The notes under the pieces: model-generated
What the model was told of the DNA's origin: nothing
What the model saw: the letters and a program-made list of their open reading frames with translations, nothing else
Database searches by the model: none
Assembly (NCBI GenBank): GCA_035771175.1
Contig: JAYMFD010001095.1
Span: 85,001 to 149,000 of the forward strand
Source of the DNA: Paratinospora sagittata
Lineage: Eukaryota; Streptophyta; Magnoliopsida; Ranunculales; Menispermaceae
Length of the DNA: 64,000 nucleotides
Direction: 5' to 3'
Program-made: the position numbers and the translations under genes
Part shown: in pieces, positions 1-10,655 of the stretch
How the letters are laid out: the number at the start of each line of letters is the position of its first letter
How positions within the stretch are numbered: position 1 is the stretch's first letter

Positions 1-326
1 GCTGCCGCATCAAGTGCATGTCAAGTTGTGTGGCTAAGAAGAATTTTGAAGAGTTTAACTCATGTACAATTCAGACCTACAGTGGTGTACTGCGACAATG
101 TTTCAGCCATCAAACTCTCAAAGAATCCAGTGATGCATGGTCATAGCAACACATATATGTTCGTTTTTATTTTCTTCGGGATCTTGTCAAAGATGAAATA
201 GTGGAACTGATACAGTGTTCTACCCAGGAGCAAATTGCAGATATTATGACAAAACCATTGAAGTTTGAAACGTTTTCGAAGTTGCGAGAATTAATGGGTG
301 TCTGCGAATATCCTGGGATAAACTGA
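1..326 (+). pseudogene. Copia retrotransposon pol 3' end (RNase H), frameshifted
   Basis: The translated start reads AASSACQVVWLRRIL, followed by a VYCDNVSAIKLSKNP stretch and, after a frameshift near position 150, HIYVRFYFLRDLVKDEIVEL, STQEQIADIMTKPLKFETF and a TGA stop at 324-326. This is the C-terminal RNase H region of a Ty1/Copia polyprotein, which in the intact element degrades the RNA strand during reverse transcription. The rest of the element lies to the left of the window. The single-base frameshift makes this copy inactive. A purine-rich tract (about 346-363) and an LTR follow directly, as expected for the 3' end of such an element. Confidence 0.9.
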
Positions 327-364
327 TTGTCCATGACATTCAGTTTAAGGGAGGATGATAAAGC

Positions 365-659
365 TGTTAGGATTAGGATTGTTCCTTGTTTCTAGGATTA
401 GGATTTAAGTCGTGCAAGGAGTCGTGCAAGCTATTTAGGATTAGGATTCCATGTTTCTAGGATTAGGATTCAAGTCGTGCAAGGATTGTTTTTCTCTTTT
501 GAATTAGTCGTGTACCACGATTCTAGGTCCTATAAAATCGTGGGTTCGATAGTGATTTCATTGTAAGGCTATTTAAACAGCCACAATTGCTATTCAATAA
601 TAAAACACATTCTCCCAGTTTTTCTAGCAAAAGCTCTTTGTCATCTTTTGATTCTAACA
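365..659 (+). repeat. 3' LTR of the Copia element
   Basis: A 295-bp LTR begins TGTTAG and ends CTAACA, a perfect 6-bp inverted terminus, and directly follows the RNase H end and a purine-rich tract. It contains a TATA-like box (TATAAAA, 531-537), an AATAAAA-type signal near 597-603 and repeated copies of a motif around AGGATTAGGATT followed by AAGTCGTGCAAGGA (about 394-483). The 5' LTR and left target duplication are outside the window. Confidence 0.85.
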
Positions 660-1140
660 ACTTCAACCTCATATAACCACCCTCACCCCATTTCATCGAA
701 TCCCATTCCATATCCAACTACTGCTAGTTCATGATCGAGTCGAGTACCAAATGGTCCATAGAAAATCCCTCCAATATAGTTCTGAAAGTATGGACTATTG
801 CCATTAATGGCAACTCCAACATATTGTTTAGCAACTGAAGCTTTAAGGTTATCCTCATCATTAGGACGAACCTTTTTATAACCAATTATTGCACCTACTT
901 TGTTTGTAATTTTCTTTCAACGTCCACATTTACCTCTATAAGGGTAACCATAATCGTTGGTGAGACCGTCCTTTATTATGTACCTAAATGCATTTGACAA
1001 AAATCCTAATTTACACCGACAACTTTTAAACTCGCAATCTTTAAGTTTTTATGCATAAAGTACCACCATTAGTGACACCATTATGTCTTTAATTTGGTGG
1101 ATTTCCTCTACTATTGCCACTGCAATAAATGCCCAACAGA
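655..1140 (-). pseudogene. Papain-type (C1A) cysteine protease pseudogene, copy 1
   Basis: Reading the minus strand from 1140 gives CWAFIAVAIVEEIHQIKD, which matches the active-site block of papain-family proteases (CWAFSAVAAVEG in typical members), then SNAFRYIIKDGL, DYGYPYRGKCGR, KVGAIIGYKKVRPNDEDNLK, SVAKQYVGVAINGNSPYFQN, IGGIFYGPFGTRLDHELAVV GYG and finally KWGEGGYMRLK. The catalytic Cys and the His of the LDH motif are visible. Two in-frame stops (after the active-site block, and after KCGR), and loss of the segment between the AVVGYG block and WGEGGYMRLK, show it is dead. The N-terminal signal, propeptide and first mature residues are not seen. The Copia LTR ends immediately at the C-terminal end. 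Confidence 0.8.
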
Positions 1141-1408
1141 AATAACGTCAAAAATTATGTTTAATTTCCAAAGATAATATTAACATTCTCATCTATCAAA
1201 TAAACTTTAAATTGTAACATATAAAACATGAATGTACTACATATGTGTTGGCTCTTAACCCTTGTAACATCTCATTGTTTCCTTCAATCCACATTGTAAG
1301 GAACCTCCTAATCCGTGGTCAAAAAATATTAGCAATACAAACAAAGAATTCAACATTAAAAATAATATTCGTATATGTGTGACAAAAATTCAAGTAATGA
1401 AAGCATTG
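1141..1408. other. AT-rich spacer between the two protease pseudogene copies
   Basis: AT-rich sequence with no coding similarity that I can recognise. It may be remnant intron of the protease pseudogene or unrelated filler. Confidence 0.4.
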
Positions 1409-1680
1409 CGCTTCAACCTCATATAAACACCTCACCCCATTCCTCTTCATATAATTTTTTTCAATATCAATAATCTTCGCTGAATTCTGTTCCATATCTA
1501 ACTACTGCTAGTTCATGATCGAATCAAACACCAAATGGACAATAGAAAATCCATCTAATATAGTTCTGAATGTATTAACTACTGTCAATAATGGCAACTC
1601 CAACAGATTGCTTAGCAACTGAAGCTTTAAGGTTGTACTCATCACTAGGACGAACCCTACTCTAACCAATTATTGGTTTG
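1409..1680 (-). pseudogene. Papain-type cysteine protease pseudogene, partial copy 2
   Basis: This stretch repeats the 3' part of the protease pseudogene at 655-880. Shared blocks include the DNA for the RPxDExNLKASVAKQ region, the VGVAI block, the FDHELAVV block and the GEGGYMRL-like end. The reading frame carries several stops and substitutions not seen in copy 1, so the duplication is old or this copy decayed faster. The active-site cysteine exon is not present here. Same orientation as copy 1, about 750 bp away, so a tandem partial duplication is the simplest explanation. Confidence 0.7.
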
Positions 1681-1789
1681 GAGGGAAAATCGACTCTCGA
1701 GCTAGCAATCGGGTTACAAATATCTAAATCCAACCCAAACAAATTAGATATATAACTCAACCCAAAAGGTTTAGTTTGGTCGAGTTGAT

Positions 1790-2470
1790 GAAGTACGCCC
1801 CTACCTCCTGTTGCATCTTCAATAGAGTGGTCGCCTTGGCCACGCATCAATTAGTGTTATGACTAATGTTTTTCGTCATTGTAATATTTTTGTTACTGAT
1901 TTGTCTACAACTCATTTCCATCATGCTTGTCGTTTAGGTAAATGTCATTAGTTACCTTTTTCTTTGTCTCCGTCAAAATCTAACAAACCATTTGACTTAG
2001 TTCATACTGATTTGTGGGGACCTTCACCCATTTCATCCATTACTAGGGCACGTTATTTTCTTCTTCTTATTGATGATTTTCATGATTCACATGGATTTAT
2101 CTTTTTAAAACTAAAGATCAAACATTACATTGTTTTCTATTATTTAAAGCTATGGTTGACCCTCAATTTCAGCCTACTATTAAGGCTTCCAAGTAATTTG
2201 GGTGGAGAATTTCACTCTCTGTCTCCAATTCTTTGTTCTAGTGGCATAATGTATGATGTTTCTTGCCCTCACACACCTCAGCAAAAAGGACATGTTTTTT
2301 TTTTTAGATCAGTGAGTATCAGGAATATTATGGTTTCTACTAATCTCCACCGTTGTTTAGCAAAATGGACATGTTGAATGTAAAAATTGACATATTGTTA
2401 AAATGGCCTTACCCTTCTTGCTCACAGTCTCTTATGCCACGACTTATATTTGCAACTCATAATATTGTTA
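1790..2470 (+). pseudogene. Copia integrase relic
   Basis: The plus strand shows RLGHASISVM and CRLGKCH (GAG-pre-integrase region), then KPFDLVHTDLWGPSPISS, ARYFLLLIDDF, LGGEFHSL and SCPHTPQQ, which are the conserved blocks around the DDE catalytic residues of Ty1/Copia integrase. After PHTPQQ the reading is broken by an inserted segment (about 2290-2353) flanked by two near-copies of AGCAAAATGGACATGTT, after which the next integrase block (MALTLLAHS-like) resumes. Stops and frameshifts make it inactive. No LTRs were found around it, and its relation to the element at 1-659 is unclear. Confidence 0.8.
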
Positions 2471-3099
2471 CAAGAAAATAGGAAAAAATCTACAAAAAAT
2501 TGATTTAAAAATAATTTTTTCTAACATTATAACACTGCATTGGCTTGGATATGATTCCAAGTTTGTATTTACGATGTTTTGGATCTCTAGCATCTTTAGA
2601 TGAGAAAAGTCATAAGAACTGAAAATCTCAAATCAATTAATACATTTGAAGTAGCAACCGCTGTATTATATTTGTAGTTTTATTAAAAGGGTGTTTTTTT
2701 TGTAGTGTATTAAAGTCATAAATCTATGTATTTAAGTTTTTAAAAAAAGTCATAAATATGACGTGGCGAGTAATTTGTAGTAATTAGTATGTTATTTTTA
2801 ATCTTTAGATATAAAAGTTTTAAGATGTGAGTACTAATTTTACTGTAAAGTTTTAAATTCAGTTACTCAAATCCATTTCCTCCCCTCTAATCTATGAAAA
2901 TGCTTTAGGTCTTACTGATTAAAAAAAGAAAAAAAAGAAAAAGAAAAAAAGAACATGCAATACATGTTATAGACTTAATTTCCAAAATCTGAAAAATATA
3001 TCAAGTCCATGAACGTGAAGTTAACAAGTGTAGATGTTGTCTCAAACAAGTAAAAAAACAGACCAAAATAGAAATTTGAATGTAAAGGAACAGCTAAGG
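2471..3099. other. AT-rich intergenic DNA, nothing recognised
   Basis: Contains short homopurine/poly-A runs (about 2920-2950) but no ORF or repeat that I can support. Confidence 0.4.
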
Positions 3100-3570
3100 G
3101 TGAAAGCTAACCCGATCGACGCAACCAACCCGACCGAACTGAACACAACTCAATAGGTTGGGTTGGATTGATAGATGTTTGGGTTAGGCTGGGTTTGTTT
3201 AGGTTAAAAATCTCAACCCGAACATAACCTTAACCTTTAAATCTCTTATCCCCTAAAGCCATTGAATTGCAAAACTAACGAAATCCTTTATAGCATCAAA
3301 CCCAAATCACTATTTTTTTGGCCTTCTACATAAAACCTCTACCCTTCTTTTTTTTTGTTTCTTTTTCTTTTCAGATTTTTTCATCTAAAGCTCAAGCCAT
3401 CATCATAAAAAAATTTTAAAAAAAAGAAAAAGAAATATTCAAGTCATCTCAATCCAAATGACCAACCCAACCCAACCCTTAAAGAGTTAGTTTGGTTCGG
3501 GTTGGGTTTCATTTTTTCTAACCCGAACTATTTGGGTCGGGTTGAGTTTTGGCTCAAACTCGACCCAATC
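3100..3570. repeat. CCCRACC/GGGTYGG-rich inverted-symmetry repeat, possibly a non-autonomous DNA transposon
   Basis: Motifs such as AACCCGA, CCAACCC and GGTTGGGTTGG recur in both orientations at the two ends (3110-3240 and 3460-3570), separated by ordinary AT-rich DNA. The two ends are roughly inverted relative to one another. I see no clean terminal inverted repeat or target duplication, so the class is uncertain; the motif spacing is irregular and does not fit the plant telomere repeat. Confidence 0.35.
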
Positions 3571-4044
3571 TAATCCATTACATCCCAAGGAACAGCCCAA
3601 AAAAAAAAAAAACAAGTGTAATAACAATAAATTTCAAAAGGTAAAGAAAGGATTTACAACATCCAACACCCTTCACCTATTTATAATAACATCATGTACA
3701 AGATTGAATAATCAAAAAGAAAGAAACACTAAAGCTTCTATACTAACATGTTGCAATAACGTACATTACTGAGATCTCTGCTCTAAAAATTCATATATAC
3801 ATGAGTTTTGGTGGGTGGAAATGTTAATTACCATATGTGTGGAGAGCTACTGGCCCTTCACACTTATTCTGTTAAAGCTAGAGAAAAAGAATAGTCAGAG
3901 TGTTGAGAGACCAATTAAGGCTTGGTTACGCGAGATGATAGGGAACAACTGTATATATATGAGGAACAACTGCAAATATACAGCTAAACTTTCACATATA
4001 ATATCTACAAGGGATGAAAAAGAGGAGAAACAGTGAATCTAGAT
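3571..4044. other. Downstream region of the receptor-like pseudokinase gene
   Basis: No supported coding sequence. The part closest to 4044 is expected to hold the 3' UTR of the minus-strand gene that ends at 4045. Confidence 0.4.
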
Positions 4045-7000
4045 TTAAGTAACCTCAACAGAAAGGATTTCAAGTTCTGCCCACCAGAGAGGTGAAAGTC
4101 TTTGGGTCGCCGCATCTGGTGAGATACCAATAACTCCTCTCAATTTGTTAGTGATCTCCTTCATAGTCAGTCTTTGCCTTGGATCTTCATGAATGCAGTC
4201 TTGGATAGCCTCGCAGATAACTTTGAGCTCATTTCTCTTGAATGACTTGATGTTAGGATCAACAAGTTTGGCTATACTCTCCTTATAATTCAAGTACTTG
4301 AAAGCCTGACAAAAGAGTGACCACTTCATCGATTATTATAAATTGGAAAATGTTATTTTAATTACAAAAAAGAAAAAATTAACTACATGTGCAACTACAA
4401 CTATTATAATCTCGTTACATCGCATACTACGTACACTAAGATGAAGCATACAAACCTGTTTAATGACTATGACAGCTTTGTAGTTAGAACAACATTTTTC
4501 TTATAAATTCACAAGTATTATTACTAAATAAATTCGTAAAGGTGAGTCTTTGGCACAACAGATGAAGTTACTCCAGTGTGGCCTATAGATCATGGGTTCA
4601 AATCCCAGAATAACCTTTTCAATGAATAGGTAACTCTGCATATGTTGTACCCCCAGACCCTGCAATAGCATGAGCCTCCTCATGAACTGGGTTCTTGCTT
4701 TTTAGTTCTAGATGAAAATCAATGAAATGAATGCAACTATTTTACCATGTCAATGATGGACCCTGTTTCTTCTGAATATGGGAGCTTCCCAGAAATTATT
4801 TCTAGTAACAATATTCCAAAATGGTAGACATTAGTCTCCGGATCCACAAGAGGCACCAGTTCATGATTCCCTGATTCATCTTCAAAAGAAATCTTTGATT
4901 TGTCTGTAAAGTCTACCCAGAAATCAATCTCTGCTAGCTGAGGAAAGAAAAAGGTAAAAAAGTAAAGAAGAACATGAAGTAGAAGAATAAAGGGTACATT
5001 ATGTACAAGAACAAAATTATAGAACAAAATGCTAGAAAGATGGTCTACCTTTGCGGCATAGTCATCTGTTAAGAAAACAGCCTTCGACTGTAGATTGCTA
5101 TGTACTATAGGTGGGTTCAGTTCATGGTGCATATACTGAAGACAATAAGCTATTCCCATAATAATTCTCATCCTAGCATTCCAGTCAAGATGATCGAATT
5201 CATTAACTGTCAAAAGCCAAATAGGATATGTTAATTCGTCTTAGAATTTAATGCTTGTTTTTATAACTGATTAAATCTTGTCAGGAAAATAAAAAGAGAA
5301 TCCTAAATCTTACGATGTAAATGTTCAAAGAGCGTCCCACTAGGTGCATATTCAAATACCATCGTCCTAAGAAATGGGTCATCATCCTCGCAGTAGCCCA
5401 AAAGATTGACGAAGTTCTTATGGTTAAGCCGTGATAGTGTATCAATCTACAAACATTCGAATTCAAATGAAATTAAGATAGAGAGAGAAACAAAACTAAG
5501 TTAGCCTGCCCAAACACAACTAAAAAGTTAAAAAAAACCTTTTTCCTGTAGACCATTTCAGCCCTCTCCGACCAGTATTTTACTGATGCAATTGTAGTGG
5601 ATTGAACTGCAATCTCAACTCCACTTGACAAGGTTCCCTTAAACACTGTGCAGTGTTCATAAATGCCAATGATATTGCTGAAATCCTCGCAAGCAATTTC
5701 TAGCTCTTGACGATTTAATTTTGGAACTCCTGCATTCCATATGGTTTCATAAATGCATCTAATCATTATAAATTGAATGGTAATATATCATAGAACAAAT
5801 AATGGTGCATAAATGAAAAAATGCACCTGTCAAAAGTGCCTTCTGCAGCTGCCCGCTCATTCCCGTTCTCCAAGGAGCAATGGCTGTTGTAGATCCCCGA
5901 TAACGACATATACAAAGCATTACTGCTGAAATGGTGAGGAAGGCGGCCAATCCTGGAACAACAAAAACGTACTTCTGTTGCTTCCCATTGCCTAAATTTT
6001 TAGCAGGTGCAGGAGCAGGAGCAGCTGGAGCAGCAAGCAATGGAGGCCTTTTCGTGCCATTTGGTATAGCAGGGAAAGCTCCACTACTTTGAATGGATGG
6101 AACAGTAGCCATTGGTATAGGTAAAGAACTGCCACTCGCTGGTGCAGCTGGAAGGTTAGAGAATTCTTCAAGCAGCCTCCGACGTGAGAAATTTACAACA
6201 GCTTGCACATTTTGCATTATATTTGATCCAACTGAGCCTGCCAACAAGAAAAAAAAAAATCCTCAGTTCTTGTTTCTGTGTGAAATATTTTTTTATGATG
6301 CTCAAATAATTTCATGTGTGAATAGGAGTCCCCACTCACTGGGCAAGTTGTCACAGCATCTCTCTTCTTTTCCATGCAAGAAGTTCCTTCTGAGGCTGGA
6401 AGATTTAAGTAGGGGAAGAAAACAAAACGTTTCCTTAATTAGTTGAATGTGAAGAAACAGTCTTTGCTGCACTTAAAAGTTGTTTTGATATTTACATACA
6501 GTAGCAATAAATCGAGGTAAGCTAAAAGTTTCTCCTTAATTACGATCCCGAAAATATCTGCCTTCTTTAATTGACTTATGCTGCTCTGCCAGATGCTGCA
6601 CAAAACATTCACACGCGGTAGATGTTCAGAAGACTAATTAATATGTTGCTCCAGAGAGCAATGCTAATTAACAAGTAGAAAGAACTAATAAAAAATAAAG
6701 GAGAGTAGCAAGTCAATCAAAAGTAAGAAATGTTTACAACAAAGGCATGCATGCCCGGTAAATCTCTCATTTATATGTTCACCTAAGTAATAGAACTTCA
6801 ACTATTTCCAAAATGAAAAAAGAATGCTTAAACATGATTAAAGCTTTAACAGTTAAACCCAATAGAGCTCTTAATCTAGTGAATATGATTGGCAACATAT
6901 TCATTTGACCATGGATCAACAAGACAAATTCAAGCGTGCCGGAATCATGATAATGAGCCCACCTTCCAAAGTAATGGTTTGAAATGGTCCTAGCTGATGA

Positions 7001-8663
7001 GGATGAAGCTCAAGTGCCATACTAATGGTTTATTCAAGGGTGGATGATAGATCAACTAAAGAACTCAAAATTGGAAACTTTGGCAGGAATGATCTAAATG
7101 AGGAGCTCATACCACCACATCTCAACTCCATATTGGACACTAGACAAAAACAGGTGAACCAACATGTTTCAGCACATCCCAACCTTATCGTTCTGTATTT
7201 TGAATATTGGGTTGCACATCTTTGCAGTGCATTTAACAGAGAATAAACGCCAACTTTAACAGTGAAGATATCTTACCAATGTCCAAACTTTCTACTTAGA
7301 CGGTCCATTGCAGTTGCCATGGAAAATGTACAATTGTGCTTCAATAGCATCTCTGGAATGCCTCCCTTAAAATTGTTGTGGCAAAGTAACCTATAATTCA
7401 TAGCATAACGTTTCATAAGTTTCCATCAGGACCTAGAGCAAAATGTGAAGACGTAAATCTGAAATGAAAAAACTCACAACTGCTTCAGTGATGACAACTG
7501 GAATAATTCTGCTGGAATTGTTCCACTTAAATTATTGTCTCTCAAGTCCAATTGCTCCAGCATAGTAAGAGCTCCAATCTCCTTTGGAATTGAGCCTGAG
7601 AAATTGTTTCCATGTAGGATGCTGCCCGTGAAACAATATGCATAAAGAAAGGCAAGCCATGCCCATCAATTCTTATAAGGAAAGTATTAGAAACCTAGAT
7701 ATACCATATATAAATATGAACACTAGCTAAATATGCACAAATGTTGTTATAGGGATGTTAAGAGTGTTGTTATTATTTTATAAAATATTTTTTAAATAGT
7801 AAAATATATATTTTTTTAACTTAATGAAATTTTGAACTATAGCGAACACTTCGTCTTACTATTGCTAGCATTCATATCTAAACTACCCAGAAAATATGGA
7901 ACCTATATATGATCATAATCAGGAATCAAGACTTCAGCTAGAGCATTTAATGAAAACATAGACATAGCAAAGTTTTTGCTTACAGAGATTGTAAATGAGT
8001 GAGTTTTCCGAGCTCTGGAGCCAGTACTCCTCCTAGAGAAAGCCCTTTCAACTCCCTACAAAATAAATATCAGATTACCCTTCTGAAAATGCAAACATGA
8101 ATATGTCATTAGAGATTTTGCAAGAAGTAGCTTCACACAAACATCATTTTCAGTCGAGCTCCATAAAAACTTCACTACCCATTAACAACAATGACTCAAT
8201 TGTACATAAAAAAAATAAAAAAATAAAAAAATGAAAAAACATGAAAAAACAGGTCAGATATTCTTCTTAAAATCAGCAAATTAATGCTTTGGCGGAACCA
8301 TAGAGGGAACTTACAGAATTTTTACTTTACCATCCACACAGTAAATGCCTGACCAAATACATGGGTCATCGTCATTAGGGTTCCAATTCGCAAGCACGCC
8401 ATAAGGATCATTATCTACACTTGCCCGGAATTCCAACAAAGCCAATCCTAGATTTCGTTACCACAATAATCAAAATAGAAACAATTAATGATAACCTCCC
8501 TCCACCCAGCATTAATTAATAACAATGACAATAAATTTCATAGAGAATTCGTACCTTCAAGATTAAGAGATTGACATTCTTGGGCTTGCAACAGAACCAT
8601 CAAGACCAAGAAACAAGACACAAGGTGGAGCTGGAATCCATGAAGCTTCCAGCTACCTCCCAT
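4045..8663 (-). CDS. LRR receptor-like pseudokinase, MRH1 / MALE DISCOVERER type (LRR subfamily VI-2)
   Basis: Thirteen exons, in coding order: 8663-8555, 8447-8315, 8055-7984, 7621-7478, 7390-7277, 6595-6500, 6395-6340, 6237-5827, 5729-5539, 5446-5314, 5206-5049, 4937-4746, 4305-4045; predicted protein 689 residues. It has a signal peptide (hydrophobic LVSCFLVLMVLLQAQEC near residue 20), an N-terminal capping region with DDDPCIWSGIYC, about three to four LRRs (LHGNNFSGSIPKEIGAL, LRDNNLSGTIPAELFQL) whose exons are 72 or 144 bp, a Pro/Ala-rich juxtamembrane stretch, one transmembrane helix (about 331-352) and a cytoplasmic kinase-like domain. The kinase lacks key residues: the usual VAxK lysine region reads EIAVQST, HRD reads VHSNLQ, and DFG reads IDFW, so it should not phosphorylate. 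The Arabidopsis relatives MRH1 and MDIS act in root-hair growth and pollen-tube guidance as plasma-membrane proteins; function here is inferred only. Start chosen because the first ATG heads a clean signal peptide. Confidence 0.93.
4537..4704 (+). mobile_element. Au-type SINE in the last intron of the pseudokinase gene
   Basis: The element begins GGTGAGTCTTTGGCACAACA, has a tRNA-like internal promoter with B box GGGTTCAAATCCC, and then the body typical of the Au SINE family (GACCCTGCAATAGCATGAGC and a terminal GGGTTCTTGCTTTTT). It lies antisense to the host gene, between exon 12 and exon 13. Several substitutions against my recollection of the family consensus indicate an old copy. Confidence 0.75.
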
Positions 8664-9120
8664 TGATTGAAAACCCAAAAATTTCAATCTTAATGCAAAA
8701 CACCCGTTTCGATTATCTCATTACCCATAATCAATGGCTGAACCAACAACAAACCCATCAATCCAAAAAATCATATTTATATACTCACAACCACAACTAC
8801 CCTTATACTAGAAGAAACCAATTACAACAAACAAAGGAAAAAAAAAATCCCAATAATAAGGAAATTCACCTTATAAACTGCGAAAACCAATGCAATTGGC
8901 GGTCGCAATTAATCCTCCAACTACCCAAAATTCCCCCATTTTTTCTACATTCTCAAAATTCACCTCTAAATGTGAAGACCCATTTCATTGTAATACTGCT
9001 GCAATTCAACAAATTACTTCAAAATCAAGAACAATACAGAGAAAGAAAAAAGACCCAGATGAGATATGTCTAAGAACTCTTTATTAGAAACGATTCAAAA
9101 GATTATTTACAGAGAATCCG
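8664..9120 (-). promoter_or_regulatory. Probable 5' leader and proximal promoter of the pseudokinase gene
   Basis: Directly upstream of the start codon on the minus strand. ORFs here encode low-complexity Asn/Gln-rich translations and are not believable proteins. The transcription start cannot be placed from sequence alone. Confidence 0.4.
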
Positions 9121-10358
9121 TTAAACGCAAGCAATGCTATCAGAAAAGAGGGAAAAAAAAAAGAAGAAAAAAAGGGGCAAAACGGGGTATCAACAAGAGG
9201 GAGGGCTTGGCGGAAGCGTCGCAGATAAGAAGAAGCGAAAATTAGTGAAAGAAAATTAGTTTTAAAGATTTTTTTTTAACCATTTTTTCGCATTCGCGTC
9301 GCGTCGCAGAGAAGAAGAAGCAATGTTTTGCCTTCATTTTCGTTTTCTTGTTTTTTTCGTTAAAGTTCAAATTAAAAAAAAAATGCTAGTGATGCCACGT
9401 CGGATTGGAGAACCGTTAATCACGTAGGGAAGTTTATCTTTTGCCGCGTGATTTACGATGTAACGGCGCGCGGGCTGTCGCGTTGAGTGGGGATTGTGTA
9501 GTCCAGATGCTGTTTAAGGAAAAAAAATCAACCTTTATTTGCAATAGAGTCAATAAAAAAAATATTTATCAAAACAATTATTTGTCTATCACGTTGGTTA
9601 GTAGACCTTCAAAATTTTATTTTAATCTTTTTAATTTAGTTATATTTTGAATAAAGACCGTCGCTTGGTTTAGTCCTTTAAATTTTTATTTATTTTTATC
9701 AATTTTTCAGTACCTGACAAGTTTCTTCCTTCTCTTTAAGGCGAGGCTAATTCTTCAAAATTCAAAAATTTATAGAGACAAGAATACCCCTCCCAACTAA
9801 GTACCTCATAATTTTTTTATTTTTTAAGTTCTCAAAAACCAATATCAAAAAAATTGAAAAAGGGCAAAGTGGTGTTTCCTTAGTTTTCTTCTTTTTTAAG
9901 ATAAAAGTAGGAAAGTAATTTTGCCAAAGATTTTTTTTACACTATTTTATTTTTCTTACAATTTAAAAATTAAAAATTATTTTAGGATTGTGAACCAAAA
10001 TACAACCTAAATAAATTTGAGACGAAACTAGTTTTAAATTAAGAATACCAACATTAGATTGTCACATATGCCCGTGATACACGAGGATTTTAGCTGATCC
10101 AACCCACGTCATAGGGTTGTGGACTTGAGTTTTCGATGATTTTCCACCTTGCATTCCCAAGACACTTATCTTTCTACTATTCGATCCATCTTTAAATTTA
10201 TTATGATGTTATTAAATTTTAATAATAAATATTTAACAATATACAAAAAATGATAAAAACTTTATGGTACAATGTTGAATTATAAAAGAATTTTATGCCT
10301 TTTATTGTAACATTTATTTGATTAGACATTATAGTTAAAAAAATTATTAATTTTATAA
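9121..10358. other. Intergenic region with a GC/CpG-richer block
   Basis: Positions about 9180-9500 are locally rich in CG dinucleotides and contain ACGT cores (GCCACGTCGG near 9396, TCACGTAGG near 9420), plausible promoter sites for the minus-strand pseudokinase gene. The remainder to 10358 is AT-rich with no gene that I can support. Confidence 0.4.
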
Positions 10359-10373
10359 TTAGGCATCTACTCT
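10359..10373. repeat. Left target-site duplication of the L1 LINE
   Basis: TTAGGCATCTACTCT is repeated exactly at 21522-21536, on the other side of the LINE. Confidence 0.9.
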
Positions 10374-10655
10374 TCTTTTTTTTTTTTTTTTTTTTTTTGA
10401 AAGCCAGACTGCTTCATTAAGAAAAGGAAAGAGGATTTGCCTCATCAAACACTACATCAGTGATTGCAAGTGGAACTTCCTCTAACCACACAAGCCTATT
10501 TGTTAATAGAAACATAGAATTTGCTAAGCACATGAGCTGCCCTATTCCATTCTCTTGGGACGGCCTTAAACACAACATTTGGCCAAATACGAAGAAACGA
10601 TTTATAATCTTCAGCAAGTTCACCAACTTCTGTATGAATGTAATCAGAGGAGCAG

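Noticed and set aside
1662..1850. Minus-strand ORF overlapping the Copia relic
   Set aside because: The plus strand there carries recognisable Copia integrase sequence; the minus ORF is a shadow.
3100..3570. Interstitial telomere repeats
   Set aside because: The repeated words are CCAACCC/CCGACC-like with irregular spacing and not the plant telomere unit TTTAGGG.
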